Shown here in pieces: positions 55,803-64,000 of a stretch of DNA of 64,000 nucleotides; position 1 is the first letter of the stretch, and the number at the start of each line of letters is the position of its first letter. The translations under genes were made by a program, and so were the position numbers. The notes beneath the pieces were generated by a model. The model saw nothing but the letters and a program-made list of their open reading frames with translations. It searched no databases and was not told the DNA's origin. The stretch is from positions 62,001 through 126,000 of the forward strand of contig NZ_CAMYLS010000019.1 of assembly GCF_947259345.1 (NCBI RefSeq), read 5' to 3'. Origin of the DNA: an uncultured Maricaulis sp. Lineage in GTDB: Bacteria > Pseudomonadota > Alphaproteobacteria > Caulobacterales > Maricaulaceae.

Positions 55803-57118
55803 GGACCGCAAATCTCGCTTTTTTGACCATCCGGCCCGGAGGCCGCGTTGCGGGCAATCGTATACACCTCTCCTTGGGGCGTCACGCCGCGGATGTACTG
55901 GTCTTCAGGTCCGTCCTCGACAACGATGAGATCGCCCCAGGGCGCGACGCAGAGATTGTCGCAGCGCTCCATAATGGCGGCATCATGGCTCTGGTAGAAA
56001 AGCTGGAGGCGACCGGGCGAGGCCGTTTCGCCGCTTTCGCCTTCATTCGGGCTGGGCTGGTAGCGCCAGATCTGGCCGAGCCGGTCCGGACCGCCATCGG
56101 TGCAGGCGAAATAGCATTCATTCTCGCCCCACCAGATGCCTTCGCCGCGGGTGAACTGGGCGGCACCGCTGGCGATACCCCGAATGGCGAGATCGGCGTT
56201 GGGCGCCTCGACATCGTCCAGGTCGACCCAGTCAACCTCGAGCCATTCGCCCGGCTGGACCGTCTCGCTTTCCCAGTTGCGGGTGTCGAAGCCGGGACGT
56301 CCGCGAACGGCGAGGCCCTGCAGGCGGCCGCCTTCGATCAGCTGACCCGGGACGTTCGGCAGGAAGCGGTAGAAGAGGGCACGGTCATACTCGTCCTCGG
56401 TCTCGTAGACGATGCTTGTGCGCGGATCGACGGCGACAGCTTCATGCCGGAAGCGTCCCATGGCCTTGAGCGGGACGGGCTCGACCAGCCCGTCGGCCTC
56501 GGCGGGCACTTCGAAGATATAGCCGTGCTCGACGCCGGCCTGGGGCCCGGGATTGAGGTCGGTTTCCTCGCAGGTCAGCCAGCTGCCCCAGGGCGTTGGG
56601 CCGCCGGCGCAGTTATTGACCGTACCGACCAGCGACAGATACTCGTCCTCGACCGCCAGGGTTTCCGGGTCGAGGATGATATGGCTGGTGCCGCCGATAT
56701 GCGGATTGCCGTTCTCATCCCAGTCATGGACCCGGGTGCGATCAATCCGCTCCAGCCCCGAATTGTCCGGCACGAAAGGCGATTTCTCGGCATCGCCCAA
56801 GCGGAGCTCGTGATTACGGACAAGAACCAGGCGGCCATCGGCCTTCTGGAAACAGGCCATGCCGTCAAGATCGCCCGGTACGACCAGCCCGTCACTCATG
56901 GGCTGTCCAGCCGAGGAGATCACATCATAGGAAAAGCCCCGCGGCAGATCGACGAGCGCGTCCGGATCGACTTGCAACGGACCGAATCCCTCGACCTCGT
57001 TGAAATAGCCCTGTTCAGCCGGATAGGGGCGCTGGCAGCCCGCGAGGGCGGCCAGACCGGAAAAGGCGAGTGTGGTTGCAGCGCTGTTGCGCAGGAAATG
57101 ACGGCGGGACAGGGACAT
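55703..57118 (-). CDS. phoX: PhoX family phosphatase (DUF839), Tat-exported
   Basis: 471 residues. Twin-arginine signal SRRHFLRNSAATTLAFSGLAALAGC. PhoX-like body: GDLDGMACF, LVLVRNHELRLGD, GPTPWGSWLTCEET, YRFLPNVPG, and PWGDLIVVEDGPEDQY. PhoX-type enzymes are Ca2+/Fe3+-dependent alkaline phosphatases. ATG at 57118 has CGGAG seven bases upstream. Downstream lipoprotein gene overlaps by 100 bases. No convincing Pho box was seen upstream. Confidence 0.88.
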   Translation of the reverse strand: MSLSRRHFLRNSAATTLAFSGLAALAGCQRPYPAEQGYFNEVEGFGPLQVDPDALVDLPRGFSYDVISSAGQPMSDGLVVPGDLDGMACFQKADGRLVLVRNHELRLGDAEKSPFVPDNSGLERIDRTRVHDWDENGNPHIGGTSHIILDPETLAVEDEYLSLVGTVNNCAGGPTPWGSWLTCEETDLNPGPQAGVEHGYIFEVPAEADGLVEPVPLKAMGRFRHEAVAVDPRTSIVYETEDEYDRALFYRFLPNVPGQLIEGGRLQGLAVRGRPGFDTRNWESETVQPGEWLEVDWVDLDDVEAPNADLAIRGIASGAAQFTRGEGIWWGENECYFACTDGGPDRLGQIWRYQPSPNEGESGETASPGRLQLFYQSHDAAIMERCDNLCVAPWGDLIVVEDGPEDQYIRGVTPQGEVYTIARNAASGPDGQKSEICGPCFSPDGSTLFFNVQRYPGRTFAVRGPWPGPSL

Positions 57119-57253
57119 CGGTAACTCCGGGGCGGCGGGAACACCTTGTAATTACGCGAGATTCACGACGGAGACATGACGCTTCTGCAGTGTGTGGTAA
57201 AATGTAACCGTATTCCTAGGTGCATAAAATTACAGCTGAAATCCGTCACCTGC

Positions 57254-57282
57254 TTGACCAAGGTGAAAATGCCCTCTAAACG
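57254..57282 (+). promoter_or_regulatory. Promoter candidate of rplM-rpsI
   Basis: TTGACC and TAAACG with a 17-base spacer, about 50 bases before the rplM ATG, in the phoX-rplM divergent gap. Confidence 0.5.
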
Positions 57283-57331
57283 GCGCGCTCGAATTCAACC
57301 CGAGCCACGCTAGGCCTGAGGCAATATCAAT

Positions 57332-57796
57332 ATGAAAACCATCTCCGTTAAACCGGCGGATGTCGAAAAGAAGTGGATCGTGATCGATGCAGAGGGCGCC
57401 GTTGTCGGTCGTCTCGCTGCCTACGTCGCCACCCGCCTCCGCGGCAAGCACCGTCCGGACTACACCCCCCATGTCGACATGGGCGACAACATCATCATCG
57501 TGAATGCCGAGAAGGTCGTCTTCACCGGCACCAAACGTGATGACAAGCGCTACTATCACCACACCGGCCACCCTGGTGGCATCAAGGAAACCAGCCCGGC
57601 GAAACTGCTGGATGGTCGCTTCCCGGAACGTGTGGTCGAGAAAGCTGTTCAGCGCATGCTGCCGAAAGACAGCCCGCTGGCCCGTCAGCAATTTTCGAAC
57701 CTGCGCGTCTATGCCGGTCCCGATCACAAGCACGAGGCCCAACAGCCGGAAGTGGTCGATTTCAAGTCCATGAACTCCAAGAATACGCGAGGCTGA
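57332..57796 (+). CDS. rplM: 50S ribosomal protein L13
   Basis: 154 residues. [80 protein letters not shown]. Early 23S rRNA-binding assembly protein. One base precedes rpsI, the conserved partner gene. Confidence 0.97.
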   Translation: MKTISVKPADVEKKWIVIDAEGAVVGRLAAYVATRLRGKHRPDYTPHVDMGDNIIIVNAEKVVFTGTKRDDKRYYHHTGHPGGIKETSPAKLLDGRFPERVVEKAVQRMLPKDSPLARQQFSNLRVYAGPDHKHEAQQPEVVDFKSMNSKNTRG

Positions 57797-57797
57797 T

Positions 57798-58295
57798 ATG
57801 TCAGAAGAAGCCCGCTCGCTCGAAGACCTCAAAGACGTCATCAAGGAAGCCGATGCCGGCGCCGTGGTGGCTGACGAGTCCGTTCCGGCTGAGCCCAAAA
57901 TCGATGAGCACGGCCGTTCCTATGCCACTGGCAAGCGCAAGAACGCGGTCGCCCGCGTCTGGATCAAGCGCGGCAACGGCAAGATCACGGTCAATGGTCG
58001 TGACCAGGAACAGTATTTTGCCCGCCCGGTCCTGCGCATGCTGCTTCAGCAGCCGCTGCAGGCGGCCGAGCGTGTCGACGAGTTCGACATTGTCGCCACC
58101 GTCGTCGGTGGTGGCCTGTCCGGCCAGGCCGGTGCTGTGCGTCACGGCATCTCCAAGGCTCTCCAGCTGTTCGAACCGGGCCTGCGCCCGGTCCTGAAAG
58201 CCGGTGGCTTCCTGACCCGCGACAGCCGCGTCGTCGAGCGTAAGAAGTACGGCAAGGCCAAGGCCCGCCGCTCCTTCCAGTTCTCCAAGCGCTAA
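57798..58295 (+). CDS. rpsI: 30S ribosomal protein S9
   Basis: 165 residues. N-terminal acidic extension of about 35 residues, common in alphaproteobacteria, then [45 protein letters not shown] and the basic tail RRSFQFSKR that reaches the P-site tRNA. Followed by a strong terminator. Confidence 0.97.
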   Translation: MSEEARSLEDLKDVIKEADAGAVVADESVPAEPKIDEHGRSYATGKRKNAVARVWIKRGNGKITVNGRDQEQYFARPVLRMLLQQPLQAAERVDEFDIVATVVGGGLSGQAGAVRHGISKALQLFEPGLRPVLKAGGFLTRDSRVVERKKYGKAKARRSFQFSKR

Positions 58296-58322
58296 GCTTT
58301 ACAGAACACGCGAGAAACAAGA

Positions 58323-58354
58323 CGGGCGGTGCCACTGGCACCGCCCGTTTTTTT
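58323..58354 (+). terminator. Intrinsic terminator of rplM-rpsI
   Basis: Perfect 11-bp stem CGGGCGGTGCC / GGCACCGCCCG, ACT loop, then seven Ts. 27 bases after the rpsI stop. Confidence 0.92.
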
Positions 58355-58362
58355 GTTTCGGG

Positions 58363-59280
58363 TCAGTTGCGTGCGCGTGGCCGATCCCGCGCCTGCTCGG
58401 CCAGGCCGTTGGCAATATGGTCAAAGACCACGCGGATGCGGCGGCTGGTGTTCAGTTCGCGGTGGGTGACCAGCCAGGTCTGGATCGGAATCGGGGCCAG
58501 CTCAGGCCACACCTCTTCGAGAATGGAGTGCTGGTCGATCCAGTCGCGCGTCATCGGGGTGACCCCGAGGCCCTGCATGGCCAGGGCGTGATGGACCGTG
58601 GAACTGCCGCTGCTGATCTTGAAATTCTCCGGCGTCAGGCTGAGTCCAATCGCATTGAGGTGCTCGATCACGCGTTCATTCTGTTCAAAACCGATGAAAT
58701 CGAGACGGTTGACCTCGTCCAGGCAGGTCGGGCGTCCGACCCGGTCGAGATAGTCCGGGTGGGCGTAGAGGTGCCCGGTTGTCTCGCCGACCAGACGGGC
58801 GATGAGGTCGGGCTGCTCCGGGCGGGCATGCCGGATGGCAATGTCAGCCTCACGCTTTTGCAGATCCTGCAGCTCGTTGGAGGCGATGATCTCGAGGCGG
58901 ATGCCCGGCGCCTCCTCGCGGATCCGCTTGATGATGGGCGGGAGATAGAAAGACGCCATGATATTGGTCGCTGTCACGGTCACCCGCCCTTCGACGGCGC
59001 TGGACTGACCCGAGGCGGTCAGCGAAATTCGTTGCGCGGCCTCGCCCATCGACCGGACATGCTCGACCAGTTCCAGCGCGGCGCCTGTCGGAACCGTGGC
59101 GCGGCGGTTGCGTTCGAACAGGGTGATGCCGAGATCGGCCTCAAGCGCGGCAATTTGGCGGCTGAGGGTTGGCTGGGTCTGGCCCAGCGCGCGTGCGGCG
59201 GCTGAGAAAGACCCTTCCTCGATCGTCGCGAGGAGGGCGCGGATCTGGTTCCAGTCGAAGGAGACGGCGTTCCAATTCAT
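58363..59280 (-). CDS. LysR family transcriptional regulator
   Basis: 305 residues. HTH FDWNQIRALLATIEEGSFSAAARALGQTQPTLSRQIAALEADLGITLFERNRR, then substrate-binding part (EGRVTVTATNIMAS, MQGLGVTPMTRDW). Divergent from the methyltransferase gene across about 113 bases, in which GCGTATATCAGA and GCGTATGTCAAA (59286 and 59331) form near direct repeats. Target and ligand unknown. Confidence 0.9.
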   Translation of the reverse strand: MNWNAVSFDWNQIRALLATIEEGSFSAAARALGQTQPTLSRQIAALEADLGITLFERNRRATVPTGAALELVEHVRSMGEAAQRISLTASGQSSAVEGRVTVTATNIMASFYLPPIIKRIREEAPGIRLEIIASNELQDLQKREADIAIRHARPEQPDLIARLVGETTGHLYAHPDYLDRVGRPTCLDEVNRLDFIGFEQNERVIEHLNAIGLSLTPENFKISSGSSTVHHALAMQGLGVTPMTRDWIDQHSILEEVWPELAPIPIQTWLVTHRELNTSRRIRVVFDHIANGLAEQARDRPRARN

Positions 59281-59393
59281 GCAAATGCGTATATCAGATG
59301 TCCGTATGGCGGCAATTTATATTCGCTCAGCGTATGTCAAAACCGGTGATCAGGGTGTTCGCACGAGGCGATTGCACAGTGGAGATGAATGTC

Positions 59394-60017
59394 ATGACGC
59401 ACGCACAACGCTGGTGGGACAAGATCGCCGAGAAATACTCGAACGACCCGATTGCGGATGTCGAGTCGTGGGAGTTCAAGCTGTCGAAGATCCGTGAGCA
59501 TCTGGGCCCGGAAACACGCCTGCTGGAATTCGGTTGTGGCACAGGCGGTACGGCGCGTCGGCTTGCAGACGCGGGCGGTACCATTCTTGCGACGGATATC
59601 TCCGGCGAGATGCTGATGATTGCCGCGGCACGCGGTGCCGAGGCCGGGATCGAAAACATCACCTATGAGCGGGTCGACTTCGCCGATCTCGAGGCGCCGG
59701 AGGGCAGTTTCGATGTCGTGCTCGGCATGAGCATCCTGCATTTGCTGGATGATCGGCATGCCGCGATGGACAAGGCGATGACGCTGCTTCGCCCCGGCGG
59801 GCTCTTCATCACTAGCACGGCCTGTCTGCTGAACGGCTATTGGTTCATGGTGCCGATCCTGCCGATCGGACAAATCTTCGGTGCTTTCCCGCCGGTCAAG
59901 GCCTTTGGTGCCAAGCGGCTCAAGCAAGAGATGGTCGAAGCCGGGTTCGAAATCACCTATGACTGGCGGCCCAAACCCGGCGCGGCGCTGTTCGTCATCG
60001 CCCGCAAACCGGGCTGA
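59394..60017 (+). CDS. Class I SAM-dependent methyltransferase
   Basis: About 207 residues. SAM motif I LLEFGCGTGGTARRLADAGG, ATDISGEMLMIA, and the post-motif FDVVLGMSILHLL, with LLRPGGLFITS. ATG at 59394 lies nine bases after GGAG; ATG at 59385 is too close to the site. The C-terminal hydrophobic patch (GYWFMVPILPIGQIFGAFPP) suggests a lipid- or quinone-like substrate, but that is a guess. Confidence 0.85.
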   Translation: MTHAQRWWDKIAEKYSNDPIADVESWEFKLSKIREHLGPETRLLEFGCGTGGTARRLADAGGTILATDISGEMLMIAAARGAEAGIENITYERVDFADLEAPEGSFDVVLGMSILHLLDDRHAAMDKAMTLLRPGGLFITSTACLLNGYWFMVPILPIGQIFGAFPPVKAFGAKRLKQEMVEAGFEITYDWRPKPGAALFVIARKPG

Positions 60018-60043
60018 GCCACCGTCGAACTGAAAGTGATTGC

Positions 60044-61921
60044 ATGACTGACACCCAGACCGCGCGCGATGCGGCCGCGGACGAAGCGCGCGGCTCCGGC
60101 TTTGCCGCCGAGCTTGAGCGGGATCAGGCGCATCGCGAGAAGGCCAAATCGGTGCAGCCACTGCGTCGTTTAATGCCCTATATCCTGCGCTATCCGGGGC
60201 TGTTGGCGGCCTTCTCGGTGTTTCTCTTCCTGGCCTCCGGCCTGACACTGCTCCTGCCAGCGGCCTTCCGGTTGGTGGTCGATTGCGGCTTCGCGGGGGC
60301 GAGCCAGTCCGCGGCCTGCGCCAGCCTGGGGGACACATCGGGACTGGGGATTTATTTCCTCGCCGGAATGGGCGTGGCGGTTCTACTGGGGCTGGCCAGT
60401 GCCTTTCGATTCTACTTCATCAGCCGGCTCGGTGAGCGTGTGGTCGCCGATCTGCGCCAGGATGTGTTTGCGCATCTGCTCTCGCTGGATGCCCGCTTTT
60501 ACGCGGGAACCCGGACGGGCGAGGTGCTTTCGCGCCTGACCACGGATACGACCCTGATCCAGACCGTGGTCGGTTCGTCGATTTCGGTGGCCTTGCGGAC
60601 TGTGGCAACGACGACCGGCGCGTTGATCCTGATGGTGGTGGTGAGCTGGCAGTTGGCCCTGCTCGTTCTGGCGCTCGGCCCGCTGATGGTGGGACCGATC
60701 ATGCTGTTCGGGCGCCGGATCCAGCGCCTCTCGCGGGTCAGTCAGGATAATCTGGCCGATGCCTCGGCGCGGGCCGGGGAGACCCTGCAGGCGATCGAGA
60801 CGGTCCAGGCCTTCACCCGTGAGCGCGAGGAAGCCAGCCGCTTCTCCAAGGCGGTGGAGATGACTTTCGTCTCCGCCATGCGGCGGATCAGCGTGCGGTC
60901 AGTCATGACCGCGCTCATCTTCTCGGTGATCCTGACCGGCCTGATCGCGGTCCTGTGGTTTGGCGCCGTCCAGGTCCAGGCCGGCGCGATCACGCCCGGC
61001 GCGATGACGCAATTCGTCATGTATGCCTTTGTCGCCGTCAGCGGCGTGGGGATGCTCACCGAGACCTATACCGAAATGATGCGGGCCGCCGGAGCCACGG
61101 AGCGCCTGATGGAATTGCTGGGCGCGCAAGCATCACTGCCGATCGCCGCGCCCGTCGCGGTGCTGGCGGAACCTGTACAGGGGGCGATCGGCTTTGAAGC
61201 GGTGAGTTTCGCTTATCCCGGCCGCGAGGCAGAGCCGGCGCTTCGCGGCGTCAGTTTCGACGCCCAGCCGGGTGAAACGGTCGCGATTGTCGGTCCGTCC
61301 GGGGCCGGCAAGACAACCCTGTTCCAGCTCCTCCTGCGCCTGCATGACCCGCTCAGCGGTCGGATCAGCCTGGATGGCATCGATATCCGCCAGCTCGATC
61401 CGCAGGCCTTGCGCGCGAAACTGGCCATCGTGCAGCAAAATGCGCCGCTCTTCTCCGGGAGCGTGGCTGACAATATCCGCTTCGGGCGACCCGATGCGAG
61501 CGTTGCGGACGTCGAGGCCGCGGCCCGCGCGGCCAATGCTGACGCCTTCATCCAGGTCTTGCCCGACGGCTATGACACCGCACTGGGGGAACGGGCGGCC
61601 AGCCTGTCCGGCGGTCAGCGCCAGCGTCTCGCGATTGCGCGTGCCATCCTGCGCGATGCGCCGGTTCTCCTGTTGGATGAGGCGACAAGTGCGTTGGATT
61701 CCGAGAGTGAGCAATTGATCCAGTCGGCCGTGGAGACCCTGTCCGAGGGGCGCACGACGCTGGTGATCGCCCACCGGCTCGCGACCGTCCGCTCGGCGGA
61801 CCGGATCATTGTGCTGGAGAACGGGCAAGTGGTCGACACGGGGCGCCATGACGCCCTGCTGCGGCGCGGCGGCCTTTATGCCCGCTATGTCGAGCTGCAA
61901 TTCGGCCAGTCCGACTCCTAA
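60044..61921 (+). CDS. ABC exporter, membrane and ATPase domains fused
   Basis: 625 residues. Six-helix membrane domain (about 45-330) with YFISRLGERVVADLRQDVFAHLL, then ATPase: Walker A GPSGAGKTTLF, signature LSGGQRQRLAIARAILR, Walker B VLLLDEATSALD, switch IAHRLATVRSADRI. Half-transporter of the ABCB/MsbA type; cargo unknown. 26 bases after the methyltransferase gene, so possibly co-transcribed. Ends overlap the phaC stop by four bases. Confidence 0.93.
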   Translation: MTDTQTARDAAADEARGSGFAAELERDQAHREKAKSVQPLRRLMPYILRYPGLLAAFSVFLFLASGLTLLLPAAFRLVVDCGFAGASQSAACASLGDTSGLGIYFLAGMGVAVLLGLASAFRFYFISRLGERVVADLRQDVFAHLLSLDARFYAGTRTGEVLSRLTTDTTLIQTVVGSSISVALRTVATTTGALILMVVVSWQLALLVLALGPLMVGPIMLFGRRIQRLSRVSQDNLADASARAGETLQAIETVQAFTREREEASRFSKAVEMTFVSAMRRISVRSVMTALIFSVILTGLIAVLWFGAVQVQAGAITPGAMTQFVMYAFVAVSGVGMLTETYTEMMRAAGATERLMELLGAQASLPIAAPVAVLAEPVQGAIGFEAVSFAYPGREAEPALRGVSFDAQPGETVAIVGPSGAGKTTLFQLLLRLHDPLSGRISLDGIDIRQLDPQALRAKLAIVQQNAPLFSGSVADNIRFGRPDASVADVEAAARAANADAFIQVLPDGYDTALGERAASLSGGQRQRLAIARAILRDAPVLLLDEATSALDSESEQLIQSAVETLSEGRTTLVIAHRLATVRSADRIIVLENGQVVDTGRHDALLRRGGLYARYVELQFGQSDS

Positions 61922-63831
61922 CCGGCAGGTTCCGGCTTCTCCGATTTTGCCTTCGTAGCGTCGCTTCGAACCAGTACATTGCGCCCCGGAGCCTTGCGGA
62001 TCGGCTTGAGCTTGCCGTCGCCGGGTGTGCGGGCCGGGACGTCCTCACCGGATCGCTCGAGCAGCCAGTCGCGCCAATCGCCCCACCAGGAGCCGGGATG
62101 CTCCGTCGCACCCTCGATCCACGCTTCAACAGTCTCGGGCAGGGCGTCATTGGTCCAGTGCTGGTATTTTTTCGCGTCCGGGTGATTGATAACGCCGGCA
62201 ATATGGCCGGACCCGGCCATCATGAAGCGGGCCGGGCCGCCAAACAGACGGGCGGCGCGATAGACCGACGGGTAGGGCGCGATATGGTCCTCGCGTGAGG
62301 CCTGAATATAGACAGGTGTTTTCACGGCGCCGAGATCCAGCTTGTGGCCCCCGAGCTCAAGCTCGCCCTTCGCCAGCCGATTATTCTTGTAGAAATTGTC
62401 GAGATACCAGAGGTGCAATGCCTTGGGCATGCGGGTCTGGTCGGCATTCCAGTACAGAAGGTCAAAGGCTTGGGGCTGGCGCCCGAGCAGGTAGTTATTG
62501 ACCACGAAGGACCAGACCAGATCGTTCGAGCGCAGCAGATTGAACGTGTCGGCCATGGAGCGCCCGTCCAGGACACCGCCCTGGCTGTCCATGATGCGCT
62601 CGATTTCCTTCAGCCAGATATCATCGATGAAGATGAGCAGGTCGCCGGCCTTTTCGAAGTCGGACTGGGCGGCGAAGAAGGTTGCCGAGGCGATGCGGTC
62701 GGACTGACCTTCGGCTTCCAGCCAGGCCATGGAGGAGGAAAGCAGGGTACCGGCCACGCAATAGCCGACCGCATTGACCGACGTCTCACCCGTTGCGGCT
62801 TCGATCGCATGCAGGGCCGCGAAAAGCCCTTCATGCATGTAATCCTCAAAGGTCTTGTTCTTGAGTTCTGTGCCCGGATTGACCCAAGAGATGAGAAATA
62901 CGGTGAAGCCCTGGTCGACCAGCCATCGGATCATGGAATTCTTTTCGCGCAGGTCCATGATGTAGAACTTGTTGATCCAGGGCGGTGCAATCAGGAGCGG
63001 GCGCGCCTTCACGGTCTCCGTGGTCGGGGCGTACTGGATCAACTCCATCAACTCGTTCTCGAAGATGACCTCACCCGGCGTCGTGGCCATGTCCCGGCCG
63101 ACCTTAAAACCTTCCATGTCGGTCTGCTTGAGCGCCAGGCGGCCATCGCCGGAGGCGAGATCATCGAGGAGGTTTTGCAGGCCCTTGGTCAGGTTCTCGC
63201 CCTGACTTTGCATGGTTTCGCGCAGCACGTCCGGATTGGTCAGGGCAAAATTGGTCGGCGACAGTGCATCGGTCATTTGTTTGGTCAGGAATTCGACCTT
63301 GCGCTTGGTGCGTTCATCAATCCCGTCGACACTGCCGACCAGCCCCATCAGGAAATGCTGATTGAGCAGGTAGGACTGTTTGATGGCATCAAAGACCGGG
63401 TTTTCCGACCAGTCGGTCGAGCGCCACCGCTTGTCACCGGGTTCCGGGCTGATTGCCGGCGTGGTGGGTGTGTCACTGGCCATCATCCGTTTGGTCGTGT
63501 TCGACCAAAGGTCGATATAGCCCTTCATGAGATCGGCCTGGGCCCGCATCATGAGGTCGGGCTGTTCGACGATCTTCGCCCAAACTTCCTGGAATTCCGG
63601 GGCTGAATGGAACGGATCGGCATTCGGCAGGACCGGATCGCCTTCAATTGCCTTGCGCATGACATCGGACATCAGATGCTGCGACTTCAATGAGGCCTGC
63701 ATCAAGTTGCGCGACACATTATCGAGCGTCTCGAGCTCCTTCTCGGTGAACGCGGCCCAGCTGGACTTGCCTGGCTGGTCGTCCGTTGTGGCGGGGCCGT
63801 GGCTTTTGCCTGTTCCTGACGTGTCGCTCAT
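61918..63831 (-). CDS. phaC: Class I poly(3-hydroxyalkanoate) synthase
   Basis: 637 residues. N-terminal PhaC domain, then alpha/beta hydrolase core: PPWINKFYIMDLREKNSMIRWLVDQGFTVFLISWVNPG, catalytic Cys358 in the lipase-like box VGYCVAGTLL, Asp in REDHIAPY, His in GSGHIAGVINHP. Polymerises 3-hydroxyacyl-CoA into storage granules. phaA, phaB and phasin genes are not in the window. Confidence 0.96.
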   Translation of the reverse strand: MSDTSGTGKSHGPATTDDQPGKSSWAAFTEKELETLDNVSRNLMQASLKSQHLMSDVMRKAIEGDPVLPNADPFHSAPEFQEVWAKIVEQPDLMMRAQADLMKGYIDLWSNTTKRMMASDTPTTPAISPEPGDKRWRSTDWSENPVFDAIKQSYLLNQHFLMGLVGSVDGIDERTKRKVEFLTKQMTDALSPTNFALTNPDVLRETMQSQGENLTKGLQNLLDDLASGDGRLALKQTDMEGFKVGRDMATTPGEVIFENELMELIQYAPTTETVKARPLLIAPPWINKFYIMDLREKNSMIRWLVDQGFTVFLISWVNPGTELKNKTFEDYMHEGLFAALHAIEAATGETSVNAVGYCVAGTLLSSSMAWLEAEGQSDRIASATFFAAQSDFEKAGDLLIFIDDIWLKEIERIMDSQGGVLDGRSMADTFNLLRSNDLVWSFVVNNYLLGRQPQAFDLLYWNADQTRMPKALHLWYLDNFYKNNRLAKGELELGGHKLDLGAVKTPVYIQASREDHIAPYPSVYRAARLFGGPARFMMAGSGHIAGVINHPDAKKYQHWTNDALPETVEAWIEGATEHPGSWWGDWRDWLLERSGEDVPARTPGDGKLKPIRKAPGRNVLVRSDATKAKSEKPEPAG

Positions 63832-63914
63832 GGCAATCCCTTGTGATCAACGGGTGACTCAGACCCTTATCAGCGTATAGAAAGCGCGACGCGCGTCCAG
63901 CGCGGGGAGAGCTC

Positions 63915-64000
63915 ATGAAACATGTCCTGTTCGCCTTGTCGGTGACACTTGGTATCGGCGGCTGTGCCGTGGTCGACATGCCAGGGTCGGATGATGCCAA
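63915..64000 (+). CDS. Start of a lipoprotein gene (3' end outside window)
   Basis: ATG at 63915 with GGGGAGAG ten bases before. The first 28 residues are a lipoprotein signal: MKHVLFALSVTLGIGGCAVVD, lipobox IGGC. Divergent from phaC. Nothing beyond residue 28 can be seen. Confidence 0.55.
   Translation, partial: MKHVLFALSVTLGIGGCAVVDMPGSDDA

Noticed and set aside
55823..57124. 433-codon frame opposite phoX
   Set aside because: Shadow of phoX, no export or domain signals.
57119..57250. Pho box upstream of phoX
   Set aside because: CTGTAAT and GGTTACA-like words occur, but no pair with the right spacing and consensus.
1..64000. CRISPR array, rRNA operon, prophage
   Set aside because: No spaced repeat series, no rRNA sequence and no phage structural or integrase genes seen.

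Overview
The window is GC-rich chromosomal DNA from an alphaproteobacterium. Gene content and order point to the Caulobacterales/Maricaulales group, and a marine Maricaulis-like organism is my best guess. The grounds are glycine-type 5-aminolevulinate synthase (HemA), MucR and LdtR regulators, a K+-independent membrane H+-pyrophosphatase, class I PHA synthase, recO close to parC, and the gene strings glyA-nrdR-rib-nusB-thiL-hppA and bamE-plsX-fabH-ihfA-merR-tRNA-Pro. The species is inferred, not proven. There is no rRNA, CRISPR array, integrase or transposase; this is mostly core chromosome with a few lineage-specific islands.

Layout. 1-3.2 kb: an envelope pair (a lipoprotein and a large secreted protein with a phospholipase C/P1 nuclease-like metal signature) and a small secreted protein. 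3.3-10 kb: recO, an unlisted 31-residue membrane peptide, a decayed copy of the parC 5' end, an S41 protease, parC, LemA and an M48 protease. 10-20.4 kb: a VOC protein and a WYL regulator sharing a palindromic operator, then a TRAP transporter operon with an AI-2E-type permease, aminoacyl-protein transferase, an SLC13 permease and motB. 20.4-29 kb: flavin reductase, penicillin acylase family hydrolase, a 3-hydroxyisobutyrate dehydrogenase-like operon with a TRIC-type channel, two zinc-ribbon membrane proteins, a GNAT enzyme, a transsulfuration PLP enzyme and a repeat-rich intergenic region. 29-36 kb: hemB and hemA flank valine degradation genes and ldtR; mucR follows. 36-45 kb: one-carbon, riboflavin, nusB, thiL and hppA. 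45-54.6 kb: dispersed palindromic repeats, bamE, cytochrome bc1 chaperone, fatty-acid initiation genes, ihfA, merR, tRNA-Pro, a ferredoxin reductase-like flavoprotein, heme A synthase, and a CPBP protease/MarR pair with a 34-bp dyad. 54.7-64 kb: a phytase-like lipoprotein overlapping phoX, rplM-rpsI, LysR, a methyltransferase, an ABC exporter, phaC and the start of a lipoprotein gene.

How the genes work together. Isobutyryl-CoA dehydrogenase, 3-hydroxyisobutyryl-CoA hydrolase and 3-hydroxyisobutyrate dehydrogenase form most of the valine branch, whose carbon can reach succinyl-CoA, the substrate of the nearby HemA. The riboflavin genes form one tightly overlapping operon, but the RibD protein lacks its deaminase half and the RibBA protein lacks the usual GTP cyclohydrolase II zinc site, so two pathway steps must be supplied elsewhere. 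PhoX and a phytase-like lipoprotein suggest scavenging of organic phosphate.

Most notable: the ~205-bp duplication of the parC 5' end on both sides of the S41 protease gene; the 31-residue membrane peptide; two strong palindromic operators; a MucR lacking its zinc-binding histidines; and an 82-bp near-perfect inverted repeat in the 28.4-29.0 kb gap.
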